A DNA stretch of 6,624 nucleotides from Bacteroidota bacterium (GTDB lineage Bacteria > Bacteroidota > Rhodothermia > Rhodothermales > UBA10348). The notes under the pieces were generated by a model that saw nothing but the letters and a program-made list of their open reading frames with translations, made no database searches and was not told where the DNA came from. Of the stretch, positions 1 to 6,483 are shown one piece after another. The stretch spans positions 1 to 6,624 of the forward strand of contig JAAZVD010000086.1 of the NCBI GenBank assembly GCA_018623785.1, given 5' to 3'. Position numbers and translations under genes: made by a program. Positions within the stretch are counted from its first letter, which is position 1; each line of letters starts with the position of its first letter.

Positions 1-1710
1 GAAGCCAGTGGATCGATCGGAAACGAGGGTAATCGTCTGAATGAGATCCGCGCCCATCTGGATTACATCAAGGATATGGGCTTCAACACGATCTGGTTCA
101 TGCCCATCATGCGCAACCTGGACATGAGTGGCTTGGGTGCGGGGTATAACATCGTTGACTTCAAGATGGTCGATCCCAAGCTGGGTACGAACGATGACTT
201 CAAGGCCCTCGTAGAGCGTGCCCATGAGCTGAGCATCCGCGTTGTCCTGGATCTGACGGTCAATCACAGCTCGGAGAACCACGAGTGGGTTCAGAGCTTG
301 GAAGAAGGAGGTACCTTTTCCGACTTCATTCAGACCACGCCCAGCTCTTACAATCGTGGCCTGGATGGTAGCGGTCCATATCTGACGGAGAAGTGGAGCG
401 ACAACGGGTTTTACCGTGTTTTCGATGGTTTCGGGCAACTGGCCAACTTGAATTGGGATACGGACGACCTGCAGGCCGAGATGCTCGATATCATCGAGCA
501 CTGGCTTACGGAATTCAATATCGACGGCTATCGATTTGATGCCTACTGGGGCCCTTGGAAGCGATACGGCCCCGATCGTTTTGGCCGCCCGATCCGGGAG
601 CTCATGCGTCGCGTTCGGCCCGATGCCTGGTCCCTGGGCGAGTTGGCCGGAACGGGAGTGGGCACGGAGGTCTATTACGCCGATGACGACAATGGAACCT
701 CTGTGGCCGGAGGATTGGATTCTGCCTATGACTGGGATTTTTCGCACTTCTTGCGCACTCCCAGCAATTATGGTCGTATTTCTGACTACCACCTCCGCAT
801 TCCGAACTATGGATTCGTTCCGGGCCCGAATGCTCGCTTCTTCCGATTTCTCGAGAACCATGACGAAACGCGTTTACAAGAGGTGTTCCGAAGCAATCCC
901 GATCGCATCCGACCGCTGACCGGGATGCTCATGACAATTCCTGGGATTCCGATGATCTACCAGGGCCAGGAAGTCGGCTATGGTGCCGGCAGTGGGGATC
1001 GGCGTCGTTTGCCCGTCAACTGGAACACGGAGGCCAACGGCGAATGGGCGCAGTTCCATCGCATGCTGGCCGTGGCTCGCGGCCGATTCCCCGCCTTCGG
1101 AACACATGATGTGACCTTTCTACCTTCGGCATCCTCCACACTGGCCTTTGTTCGCCCCTATATGGACGAAAATGCCGTAGTAGCCATCAATTTTGCCGGT
1201 GCATCGCGGACGTTTACCATCGATCCGTCGCATGCCGTCCGGATGACGACAGACGGTCCCATTCCGTACTACGATCTGGCTGCCGACACGTCGGGAGCTT
1301 ATTTGGACGGATTTTCCGTGACGCTTCCGCCCTACAGCGTGACAACGTGGATTACGTCGGAGGGTGCCTCTTTGGATTTGGGACCGCTCCCTGAGCTGCC
1401 TTTTGGTGCCGTCTACACTACCACCGAGCGGGATGCGTCGTTGCCAGAGGGCCTCGGGTTGTCCGCGCCTTGGCCCAATCCTGCCAGCGGCATGGCACGC
1501 GTAGACTGGGCGTTGGATGAACCCGGCACGGTCATGATGAGCCTGTATGACATGCTGGGTCGCCAGGTTGCCGTCATCGAGGAGGGAGTACGTGCAGCCG
1601 GCCTTCACGAGACGCGCATCGACGTCAGTCGTCTGGGCGCCGGCGTCTATCGTATTCGCCTTCAGGCGGGCAATGAGCTCGTTTCCCGCTCTTTGGTGGT
1701 GGTTCGATGA
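1..1710 (+). CDS. GH13 alpha-amylase-family glycoside hydrolase with T9SS C-terminal sorting domain (5'-truncated)
   Basis: Predicted endo-acting hydrolase of alpha-1,4-glucans, exported to the cell surface or medium. The frame is open from base 1, so the N-terminus (signal peptide and first strands of the barrel) lies upstream; 569 codons are visible. GH13 hallmarks appear in order, numbered by codon in this fragment: region I DLTVNH (84-89), region II GYRFDAYWG with nucleophile Asp180 (bases 538-540), region III SLGELAG with acid/base Glu214 (640-642), and region IV ENHDET with Asp288 (862-864). A beta-rich domain C follows at about codons 370-465. The last ~85 codons (about 486-569) have the pattern of a type A T9SS sorting domain: a WPNPASG box, the segment MSLYDMLGRQV, and LGAGVYRIRL before a basic C-terminus. 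The enzyme is therefore predicted to cross the inner membrane by Sec and the outer membrane by T9SS. It is first of three visible genes of a starch cassette. The GH13 subfamily and exact specificity (amylase, neopullulanase or other) cannot be fixed by eye. Confidence 0.93.
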   Translation, partial: EASGSIGNEGNRLNEIRAHLDYIKDMGFNTIWFMPIMRNLDMSGLGAGYNIVDFKMVDPKLGTNDDFKALVERAHELSIRVVLDLTVNHSSENHEWVQSLEEGGTFSDFIQTTPSSYNRGLDGSGPYLTEKWSDNGFYRVFDGFGQLANLNWDTDDLQAEMLDIIEHWLTEFNIDGYRFDAYWGPWKRYGPDRFGRPIRELMRRVRPDAWSLGELAGTGVGTEVYYADDDNGTSVAGGLDSAYDWDFSHFLRTPSNYGRISDYHLRIPNYGFVPGPNARFFRFLENHDETRLQEVFRSNPDRIRPLTGMLMTIPGIPMIYQGQEVGYGAGSGDRRRLPVNWNTEANGEWAQFHRMLAVARGRFPAFGTHDVTFLPSASSTLAFVRPYMDENAVVAINFAGASRTFTIDPSHAVRMTTDGPIPYYDLAADTSGAYLDGFSVTLPPYSVTTWITSEGASLDLGPLPELPFGAVYTTTERDASLPEGLGLSAPWPNPASGMARVDWALDEPGTVMMSLYDMLGRQVAVIEEGVRAAGLHETRIDVSRLGAGVYRIRLQAGNELVSRSLVVVR

Positions 1711-1734
1711 TTCGTTTCTGTACCCTGAAACCAT

Positions 1735-1754
1735 CGTCCGGTTGGTGCCGGATG
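1735..1754 (+). other. Intercistronic stem-loop between the GH13 and MFS genes
   Basis: A 7-bp stem with one G-U pair (CGTCCGG with CCGGATG) closes a 6-base loop in the 72-base gap. No T-run follows, so it is a poor intrinsic terminator. It could act as an RNA processing or stability element that separates expression of the secreted enzyme from that of the permease, or it may be fortuitous. Confidence 0.25.
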
Positions 1755-1772
1755 TCCCATAACCCTGTATCC

Positions 1773-1777
1773 GGAGG
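1773..1777 (+). promoter_or_regulatory. Ribosome binding site of the MFS transporter gene
   Basis: GGAGG lies five bases before the ATG at 1783 and fixes that start. It is the only clear Shine-Dalgarno sequence before a gene in the window; the amylase, phosphatidyltransferase and ftsY genes lack one. That fits the general weakness of Shine-Dalgarno use in Bacteroidota and suggests this gene can be initiated independently of the GH13 gene upstream. Confidence 0.7.
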
Positions 1778-1782
1778 TTGAC

Positions 1783-3216
1783 ATGCTGCCCGGCCAGAAA
1801 AACCTGTCCCGATCGTTTTTCATGCTGCTCAGCCTGCCGGCTACAGCCATGGGCTTCGCCCTGTCCGTACAGATTTCGGCGCTCAGCTGGATTCTCAGTA
1901 CGAAATATGGCCTAGCTATTGAGGAAATCGGCCTCGTATGGGCGGCCGGCCCGATTGCCGGCATCCTGGGGCAGGTCATCATTGGCATTATTTCGGACAA
2001 CGTCTGGTTCTGGAACGGTCGGCGTCGGCCGTTCATCCTGATCGGCGGCGTGTTATCCACGCTCATGCTGTTGGCCCTGCCCAACATCGACATCATCTCA
2101 GCCGCCATGGGTATCGAGGGTATCTTGGGCGTTGCCATTGCGGTAGCCCTGACCCTGGATTTGGCCATTAATGTCAGTTTCAACCCGACCCGCTCGATTA
2201 TTGCCGACGTCACGCCCGAAGGTGTCGAGCGCACCAAGGGTTATACCTGGATGCAGACCGTGTCAGGCACTTTTGGCGTGCTCGCTTACGCAGTAGGTGC
2301 CATTTTTGGCAACATTACCCTCATCTATGGTGGTGCCGTCCTCGTTTTCCTGTTTTCCGTCGTGCCTACCTTCTTCATCGAGGAGCCGCGCGAACTGAGT
2401 GGGGATCAGGAAGGCCCGGCCGACGGCCCTGGCTTTTCCTTTGGAGAACTGGTCCGTACGACCCGCCCTCTGTGGGGTTTTTTCATCTATTCGGTCTATG
2501 CCATGACCCTGCGCGTCATGGATGTAGATCTGGGTCATTACTGGGTCGAAGCAGCTCTCGGTGTCCTGACCGTCGTACTTGTCGCGGAGTCCCTTTTGAA
2601 GAAAGAAGAGGGGCTCTCCCCGGCGGAAGCTTCCGACCTGGGATTCAAGAAGATTCTGGCTGCGCACTCTTTCACGTGGGTGGGCGTGCAGACCATGTTC
2701 GTCTACATGTTCGCCTACGTGACCTATGAAATGCCCAGTTTATCCGACGTGCAGATGGGCCGCGTTGTCTCTGTCTCTTTCCTGGTGCTCAATGCCGTGG
2801 GTGCTTTGCTGCCGGCGTTCGTGCTTGAGCCCATTACCGAGAAAATCGGGCGCGTAAAGACCCACATGACCTGTATGGCCATAATGACCCTGGGTTACGC
2901 AGGTATCCTGTTCATCGGTGGAAGCCCCTTGATGGTGTACATCCTGATGGGTGTCGTCGGTGTTGGCTGGGCGGCAACGGTCAGCCTCCCTTTTGCCATC
3001 ATGAGTCAGAAAGTGGACCAGAAGAAGATGGGCCTCTACATGGGCCTTTTCAATCTCTCGGTGGTCCTTCCACAACTGGTGGCCTCTTTGGGTGTCGGAG
3101 AGCTGGTCAGCGCAGCGGCCGACAAGAACATCATTTTTGCCATCTGTGCTGGCTCGCTGCTGATCAGCACGCTGGCCTGGACGCTCGTCACGGACCATTC
3201 GCCTGCCGATTCTTGA
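1783..3216 (+). CDS. SLC45/sucrose-transporter-like MFS sugar permease
   Basis: Predicted inner-membrane secondary transporter of 477 aa, probably a proton-coupled importer of maltose, short maltodextrins or a related disaccharide. The N-terminal half carries the family signature GIISDNVW (68-75) followed by GRRRPFILIGG (79-89) in the loop between helices 2 and 3. NPTRSIIADVTP (134-145) before helix 5 corresponds to the conserved N..R....D element of SLC45 and plant SUT carriers. Hydrophobic segments lie roughly at 12-34, 48-69, 83-99, 108-130, 154-174 and 177-197, then at 291-313, 326-347, 363-378, 383-405, 417-437 and 448-468, the usual twelve. An extended linker of about 90 residues (198-290) contains two further weak hydrophobic stretches. 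HSFTWVGVQTMFVYMF (295-310) opens the C-terminal half as expected. The start is supported by GGAGG five bases upstream. Its place between two alpha-glucan hydrolases argues for an alpha-glucoside substrate; sucrose or trehalose is possible. The family is firm, the substrate is inference. Confidence 0.9.
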   Translation: MLPGQKNLSRSFFMLLSLPATAMGFALSVQISALSWILSTKYGLAIEEIGLVWAAGPIAGILGQVIIGIISDNVWFWNGRRRPFILIGGVLSTLMLLALPNIDIISAAMGIEGILGVAIAVALTLDLAINVSFNPTRSIIADVTPEGVERTKGYTWMQTVSGTFGVLAYAVGAIFGNITLIYGGAVLVFLFSVVPTFFIEEPRELSGDQEGPADGPGFSFGELVRTTRPLWGFFIYSVYAMTLRVMDVDLGHYWVEAALGVLTVVLVAESLLKKEEGLSPAEASDLGFKKILAAHSFTWVGVQTMFVYMFAYVTYEMPSLSDVQMGRVVSVSFLVLNAVGALLPAFVLEPITEKIGRVKTHMTCMAIMTLGYAGILFIGGSPLMVYILMGVVGVGWAATVSLPFAIMSQKVDQKKMGLYMGLFNLSVVLPQLVASLGVGELVSAAADKNIIFAICAGSLLISTLAWTLVTDHSPADS

Positions 3217-3220
3217 CATG
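3214..3220 (+). promoter_or_regulatory. TGACATG stop/start junction (translational coupling)
   Basis: The MFS stop TGA (3214-3216) and the amylase ATG (3218-3220) are one base apart, and no Shine-Dalgarno sequence precedes the ATG. Ribosomes finishing the permease probably re-initiate on the amylase, so the two products should be made together from one mRNA. The arrangement is seen directly; the coupling is inference. Confidence 0.65.
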
Positions 3221-4678
3221 AAACAACTGATTTTTCCTCTGGCCGCTCTGGTCATCGGCCTCGGGTGTACCAGCCCGGCTTCCGTCCCCTCCCACGAGGG
3301 CGTCATTGTGCACCTGTTCGAGTGGCGCTGGGATGATGTGGCCAGAGAGTGTGAGGAGTACCTGGGTCCCAACGGTTTTGCGGCCGTGCAGGTTACGCCA
3401 CCCGTCGAGAATCATATCGTCGAGGGCCGGCCATGGTGGGAAAGTTATCAGCCCGTCAGTTACGGCTTCGAGACGCGCCGCGGCAACCGGGCATCATTCG
3501 AATCCATGGTGGCGCGTTGTGATGCGGCAGGCGTGGACGTCATCGTGGATGTGGTCCTCAACCACATGGCTGATGCCGACCTCGAGCACGAAGGCGATGC
3601 CGTTTTTACCGGACGTGGTACAGGCGGATCCTCGTTCGGACCATGGGACTACCCGGAGATTTACGACCACGACGACTTCCATCACTGCGGCTTGACGGAA
3701 AACAACCATATCTGGGATTGGGAGGATCGGGCCCAGGTCACGGAATGCGAGCTGCTGGGTCTATCGGATCTGGATACATCCAGTCCGAAAGTGCGCAGCA
3801 CGCTGGCCGCCTATCTGAAAGACCTTGCCTCGATGGGGGTGACGGGATTTCGACTGGATGCCGCTCGGCACATCGCAGCCGAAGACATCGACGCCATTCT
3901 GACCGAGTCCGGGACAGAGGGCTACGTGGTCCAGGAAATCATTACGGGGGGACGCACCGAACCTTGGCTGGATAGTTATCTGGCACTCGGCAACGTCACG
4001 GATTTTGCTTGGACGGAAGCCATTGGAGAGGTTCTTCGACATCGAACGTGGGCGCACTTGAAACCGGGAGGCTGGTTCTGGACCTCGCGTCAGTATATTC
4101 CGGATGCACAGGCACTGGTTTTTGTCGACAACCACGACCGGCAGCGCGGCCACGGCGGCGAGGCAGCCATCAACTTCAAGGATGGTGCCCTCTACGAACT
4201 GGCTCAGATTTTCACGCTGGCCTGGCCACACGGTCGCAAGCGGGTCATGTCCAGCTATGCGTTCGATACCGATTTCCAGGGTCCTCCGATGGATGATTCC
4301 GAAGCGATTGTCCCGGTATACGGGGAAGATGGTCCGGATTGCGGTAAAGGCACCTGGGTCTGCGAACACCGCTGGCCTTCCATTGCGGGAGCCGTGGCCT
4401 TTTATAACGCGGTGGAGGGGCCCGTTACTGACTGGTGGACGGATGGCGAAGACGCCATCGCTTTTGGACGGGGAAGCACGGGATTTGTCCTCATAAACGG
4501 CACCGATGCCGTACTTGACGGTCGTTGGCAGACATCCCTCCCGGAGGGTGCCTACTGTAATCGTCTCAACAGCGATGGGTGCATGGCCGTGGAGGTTGAT
4601 GCAGAGGGCCGGCTGGCAGCCCGTCTTCCCGCCATGAGTGCCTTAGCTGTGGACGTGGCCTCAACGCAGAGTCCGTGA
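3218..4678 (+). CDS. Animal-type (chloride-type) alpha-amylase, GH13, predicted lipoprotein
   Basis: Predicted endo-alpha-1,4-glucanase (EC 3.2.1.1), 486 aa. Residues 1-17 (MKQLIFPLAALVIGLGC) resemble a lipoprotein signal peptide with Cys17 as lipidated residue, although position -3 is Gly rather than the usual Leu. The mature part follows the animal amylase pattern throughout: FEWRWDD (35-40), YQPVSYGFETRRGN (77-90), DVVLNHM (111-117), GFRLDAARH (210-218), VVQE (237-240), FVDNHDRQRGHG (302-313), KRVMSSY (341-347), VCEHRW (381-386). The catalytic set is Asp214, Glu240 and Asp307. The chloride ligands of porcine amylase (R195, N298, R337) correspond to Arg212, Asn305 and Arg342. Likely calcium ligands include Asn115, Asp184 and His218. 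Cysteine pairs 45-101, 157-177, 375-382 and 447-455 match four conserved disulfides, which implies an oxidising, extracytoplasmic location. There is no T9SS domain or starch-binding module. It is coupled to the permease gene. Allosteric activation by chloride is known for the family and inferred here. Confidence 0.95.
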   Translation: MKQLIFPLAALVIGLGCTSPASVPSHEGVIVHLFEWRWDDVARECEEYLGPNGFAAVQVTPPVENHIVEGRPWWESYQPVSYGFETRRGNRASFESMVARCDAAGVDVIVDVVLNHMADADLEHEGDAVFTGRGTGGSSFGPWDYPEIYDHDDFHHCGLTENNHIWDWEDRAQVTECELLGLSDLDTSSPKVRSTLAAYLKDLASMGVTGFRLDAARHIAAEDIDAILTESGTEGYVVQEIITGGRTEPWLDSYLALGNVTDFAWTEAIGEVLRHRTWAHLKPGGWFWTSRQYIPDAQALVFVDNHDRQRGHGGEAAINFKDGALYELAQIFTLAWPHGRKRVMSSYAFDTDFQGPPMDDSEAIVPVYGEDGPDCGKGTWVCEHRWPSIAGAVAFYNAVEGPVTDWWTDGEDAIAFGRGSTGFVLINGTDAVLDGRWQTSLPEGAYCNRLNSDGCMAVEVDAEGRLAARLPAMSALAVDVASTQSP

Positions 4679-4717
4679 GTATTGTGTAAGATTCGCGTGG
4701 GCTGGGCAAGGGTGCCG

Positions 4718-4725
4718 TATCTTGC
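4718..4725 (+). promoter_or_regulatory. Candidate -7 promoter element of the phosphatidyltransferase gene
   Basis: TATCTTGC resembles the Bacteroidota -7 box TAnnTTTG. The ATG at 4730 lies about six bases after its last conserved G, close to where transcription would begin, so the mRNA may be leaderless or nearly so. No good -33 TTTG stands at the usual distance; TTCG at 4692-4695 is the nearest and is slightly too far. If real, it separates the housekeeping genes from the starch cassette. Confidence 0.35.
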
Positions 4726-4729
4726 CACC

Positions 4730-5317
4730 ATGCGTACCTCTGCGTCACATATTTGGTCAGACTTGGGTCGATTCTGGACCACCCCGAACGTGCTGAGCAT
4801 GCTCCGGCTGGTTTTGATAATGCCCTTGGCGTGGCTCATCATTTCGGATGGGCCCCTGCTGTGGATCATGATTATCGTGGTGCTGGCCATTGCCACGGAT
4901 TACTTCGACGGCCGCATCGCTCGCTGGTCAAATACTGAAAGCGAATGGGGCAAAGTGCTGGATCCCATGGCGGACAAGCTTGGGGGTGGGATGGTGGTTG
5001 CCGCACTGGCCATTCAGGGAAGTATCCCCTTGTGGTTTCTCTTGACGCTGGCCATCCGAGATATCGTCATCCTGCTCGGAGGCGGTATCATCCGAATGAA
5101 AACCGGGCAGATCGTGGCCAGCATGTGGTCCGGGAAAGTGGCAGTGACGGCCGTAGCAATTACCGCCTTGGCGGCGCTTTTACGGGCTGATGCCCCAGTG
5201 CTCGAATTTTGTCTGTGGACCAGTACTGCCCTTTTGGTCTATTCCTTCCTGCGCTACATGGTGCGGTTTTTTTCACTACTCGGTGCATCCGGGGAGGCGT
5301 CGGGTCCCTCCGCCTAG
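4730..5317 (+). CDS. CDP-alcohol phosphatidyltransferase (PgsA-like)
   Basis: Integral membrane enzyme of 195 aa that moves a phosphatidyl group from CDP-diacylglycerol to an alcohol in phospholipid synthesis, releasing CMP. The full family motif D-x2-DG-x2-AR-x8-G-x3-D-x3-D is present: Asp57, Asp60, Gly61, Ala64, Arg65, Gly74, Asp78 and Asp82; the Asp residues bind divalent metal. TPNVLSMLRL (18-27) is the usual N-terminal family signature before helix 1. Further hydrophobic segments lie at about 29-40, 42-56, 84-96, 100-118, 136-151 and 158-172, consistent with six helices. The ATG at 4730 is preferred: a TTG at 4682 would add 16 polar or basic residues not expected in the family and has no ribosome site. 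Acceptor specificity (glycerol 3-phosphate as in PgsA, another phosphatidylglycerol as in cardiolipin synthesis, or inositol) cannot be read from the motif. The gene is followed 40 bases later by ftsY, also a membrane-biogenesis gene. Confidence 0.9.
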   Translation: MRTSASHIWSDLGRFWTTPNVLSMLRLVLIMPLAWLIISDGPLLWIMIIVVLAIATDYFDGRIARWSNTESEWGKVLDPMADKLGGGMVVAALAIQGSIPLWFLLTLAIRDIVILLGGGIIRMKTGQIVASMWSGKVAVTAVAITALAALLRADAPVLEFCLWTSTALLVYSFLRYMVRFFSLLGASGEASGPSA

Positions 5318-5348
5318 GACGCGGCCTTTTGTCGCTTGCACGCAATCG

Positions 5349-5354
5349 ATCTTG
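5349..5354 (+). promoter_or_regulatory. ATCTTG element before ftsY (weak promoter candidate)
   Basis: ATCTTG ends three bases before the ftsY ATG and repeats the hexamer found five bases before the phosphatidyltransferase ATG. The first bases of a TAnnTTTG box are not matched (CG in place of TA), and the only nearby TTTG (5328-5331) is too close for a -33 box. It may be a degenerate promoter or coincidence; ftsY could equally be read through from the gene upstream. Confidence 0.18.
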
Positions 5355-5357
5355 GTC

Positions 5358-6308
5358 ATGGGTCTGTTCAACCGATCACAACAGCAGGAGTCCCTCGAAT
5401 CTGGTTTGGAGAAGACGCGGACCTCCTTTTTTGGCAAGCTGAACAAGCTGGTCCGTGGTAAGGACCAGGTGGACGATGCGTTGTTGGACGACCTTGAAGA
5501 AGCGCTTGTCACGAGCGATGTCGGGGTCAAGACAACCGTAGATATCATCCGGAAAGTAGAGGAGCGTGTAGCCCGGGACCGATACGTTTCGACGGCGGAT
5601 CTGAATGTGCTGATCCGGGATGAGATTGCCGGCCTTCTGCTGGACGATACTCCTTCGCAGCCGATTGACTTTGACGCGCCCCTACCCAACAAGCCGCATG
5701 TCATCATGGTGGTGGGTGTCAATGGCGTGGGCAAGACAACCAGCATTGGTAAGCTGGCAGCACGGTATAAGACAGCCGGTAAGCAGGTCATGCTCGGTGC
5801 CGCCGACACGTTCCGGGCAGCGGCCACGGAGCAGTTGGATATTTGGGCTGAGCGTGCCGGCGTTCCGATCATCAAGCAGGGACACGGTGCCGATCCGGCT
5901 GCCGTTGCCTACGACACGCTGGGCGCTGCCAAGAGCAAAGATGTGGATGTGGTCTTGGTAGATACAGCGGGGCGTTTGCACACCAAGGGTGGGCTTATGG
6001 ATGAACTGTCCAAGATCAAGCGGGTGATGGAAAAACAGATCCCGGGTGCTCCGCATGAAGTGCTTCTCGTGCTCGATGCTTCCACGGGTCAGAACGCCAT
6101 CCGGCAGGCGCAGGAATTCACCAACGCCGTCGATGTAACGGGACTTGTTCTGACGAAACTGGACGGGACAGCCAAAGGAGGAATCGTGATTGGCATCTCA
6201 AATGAGTTCCGGATTCCGGTCAAGTACATCGGGGTCGGTGAGGGTATTGACGATCTGCAGGTATTTAGCCGTGCAGGCTTTGTAGAGGCGCTTTTTGCAG
6301 CGAACTGA
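5358..6308 (+). CDS. ftsY: Signal recognition particle receptor FtsY
   Basis: SRP-type GTPase of 316 aa that docks ribosome-nascent chain-SRP complexes at the inner membrane and, with Ffh, delivers membrane proteins to SecYEG. An N domain (about 13-95, helical, with LLDDLEEALVTSDVGV at 42-57) is followed by the NG GTPase core: G1 GVNGVGKTTS (120-129), G2 DTFRAAA (150-156), G3 DTAGR (202-206), G4 TKLD (266-269) and the closing GVGEGIDDL (292-300). AATEQL (155-160) and GQNA (244-247) are further SRP GTPase elements. The acidic A domain of E. coli FtsY is absent and the protein begins MGLFNRS, giving the short form common in Bacteroidota; membrane contact probably relies on the N-terminal helix. 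The ATG at 5358 is chosen because the 56 codons above it in the same frame overlap the phosphatidyltransferase gene and encode unrelated Cys- and Pro-rich sequence. No Shine-Dalgarno sequence is visible. Confidence 0.97.
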   Translation: MGLFNRSQQQESLESGLEKTRTSFFGKLNKLVRGKDQVDDALLDDLEEALVTSDVGVKTTVDIIRKVEERVARDRYVSTADLNVLIRDEIAGLLLDDTPSQPIDFDAPLPNKPHVIMVVGVNGVGKTTSIGKLAARYKTAGKQVMLGAADTFRAAATEQLDIWAERAGVPIIKQGHGADPAAVAYDTLGAAKSKDVDVVLVDTAGRLHTKGGLMDELSKIKRVMEKQIPGAPHEVLLVLDASTGQNAIRQAQEFTNAVDVTGLVLTKLDGTAKGGIVIGISNEFRIPVKYIGVGEGIDDLQVFSRAGFVEALFAAN

Positions 6309-6311
6309 ATT

Positions 6312-6343
6312 GGCCGAGGGCGTCGTCCTGTTCGTAATCGGCC
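6312..6343 (+). terminator. Possible ftsY 3' stem-loop
   Basis: GGCCGA (6312-6317) and TCGGCC (6338-6343) are perfect inverted repeats starting three bases after the ftsY stop, with a 20-base loop that can itself form a small AGGG/TCCT hairpin. No T-run follows, so it is not a classical intrinsic terminator. It may terminate weakly or protect the 3' end of the mRNA. Confidence 0.3.
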
Positions 6344-6400
6344 CGTTACCATTCATCGCGCAAATACGACGGTCTGTTACCGTGGGCGTGGACTGAGCTC

Positions 6401-6422
6401 CTGCCATGTCCGATATTGGCAG
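6401..6422. repeat. Inverted repeat CTGCCA/TGGCAG
   Basis: A perfect 6-base inverted repeat with a 10-base spacer, able to form a hairpin or to serve as a dyad operator. No function can be assigned from sequence alone. Confidence 0.3.
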
Positions 6423-6450
6423 CGTGCATTGACTGGCATCGTGTTCATAA

Positions 6451-6483
6451 ACCGGCTCAAGAGCGTCATCATTCAGGGCCGGT
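6451..6483. repeat. Inverted repeat ACCGGCTC/GGGCCGGT
   Basis: An 8-bp stem (6451-6458 with 6476-6483, one G-U pair, six bases perfect as DNA) around a 17-base loop. It is the most stable-looking hairpin in the gap and lies about 63 bases before the possible next gene. No T-run follows. It could be a leader structure, a weak terminator or chance. Confidence 0.3.

Noticed and set aside
1120..1734. Minus-strand open frame of about 200 codons opposite the end of the first GH13 gene
   Set aside because: It lies wholly opposite the T9SS-GH13 coding sequence and its end, has a Gln/Arg/His-rich composition and no family motifs; a compositional shadow.
1662..2237. Minus-strand open frame of about 190 codons opposite the MFS gene start
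   Set aside because: Opposes clear transmembrane coding sequence with conserved MFS motifs; Met-, Arg- and Pro-rich translation without domains.
3761..4369. Minus-strand open frame of about 200 codons inside the amylase gene
   Set aside because: Antisense to catalytic and chloride-binding motifs of the amylase; no recognisable protein.
4682..4729. TTG start for the phosphatidyltransferase
   Set aside because: It adds 16 residues with no membrane or family signature, has no ribosome site, and would place the promoter-like TATCTTGC inside the gene.
5297..5331. GCGTC...GACGC stem followed by GGCCTTTTG, as a terminator between the phosphatidyltransferase gene and ftsY
   Set aside because: Only five pairs around a 16-base loop, overlapping coding sequence, with a four-T run not directly after the stem.
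5190..5357. 56-codon N-terminal extension of ftsY
   Set aside because: It would overlap the phosphatidyltransferase gene by more than 120 bases and encodes Cys/Pro-rich sequence unlike any FtsY A domain; MGLFNRS at 5358 is a typical start.
5276..5875. Minus-strand open frame of about 200 codons opposite ftsY
   Set aside because: Ser/Arg/Thr-rich low-complexity translation opposite a well-conserved GTPase gene.
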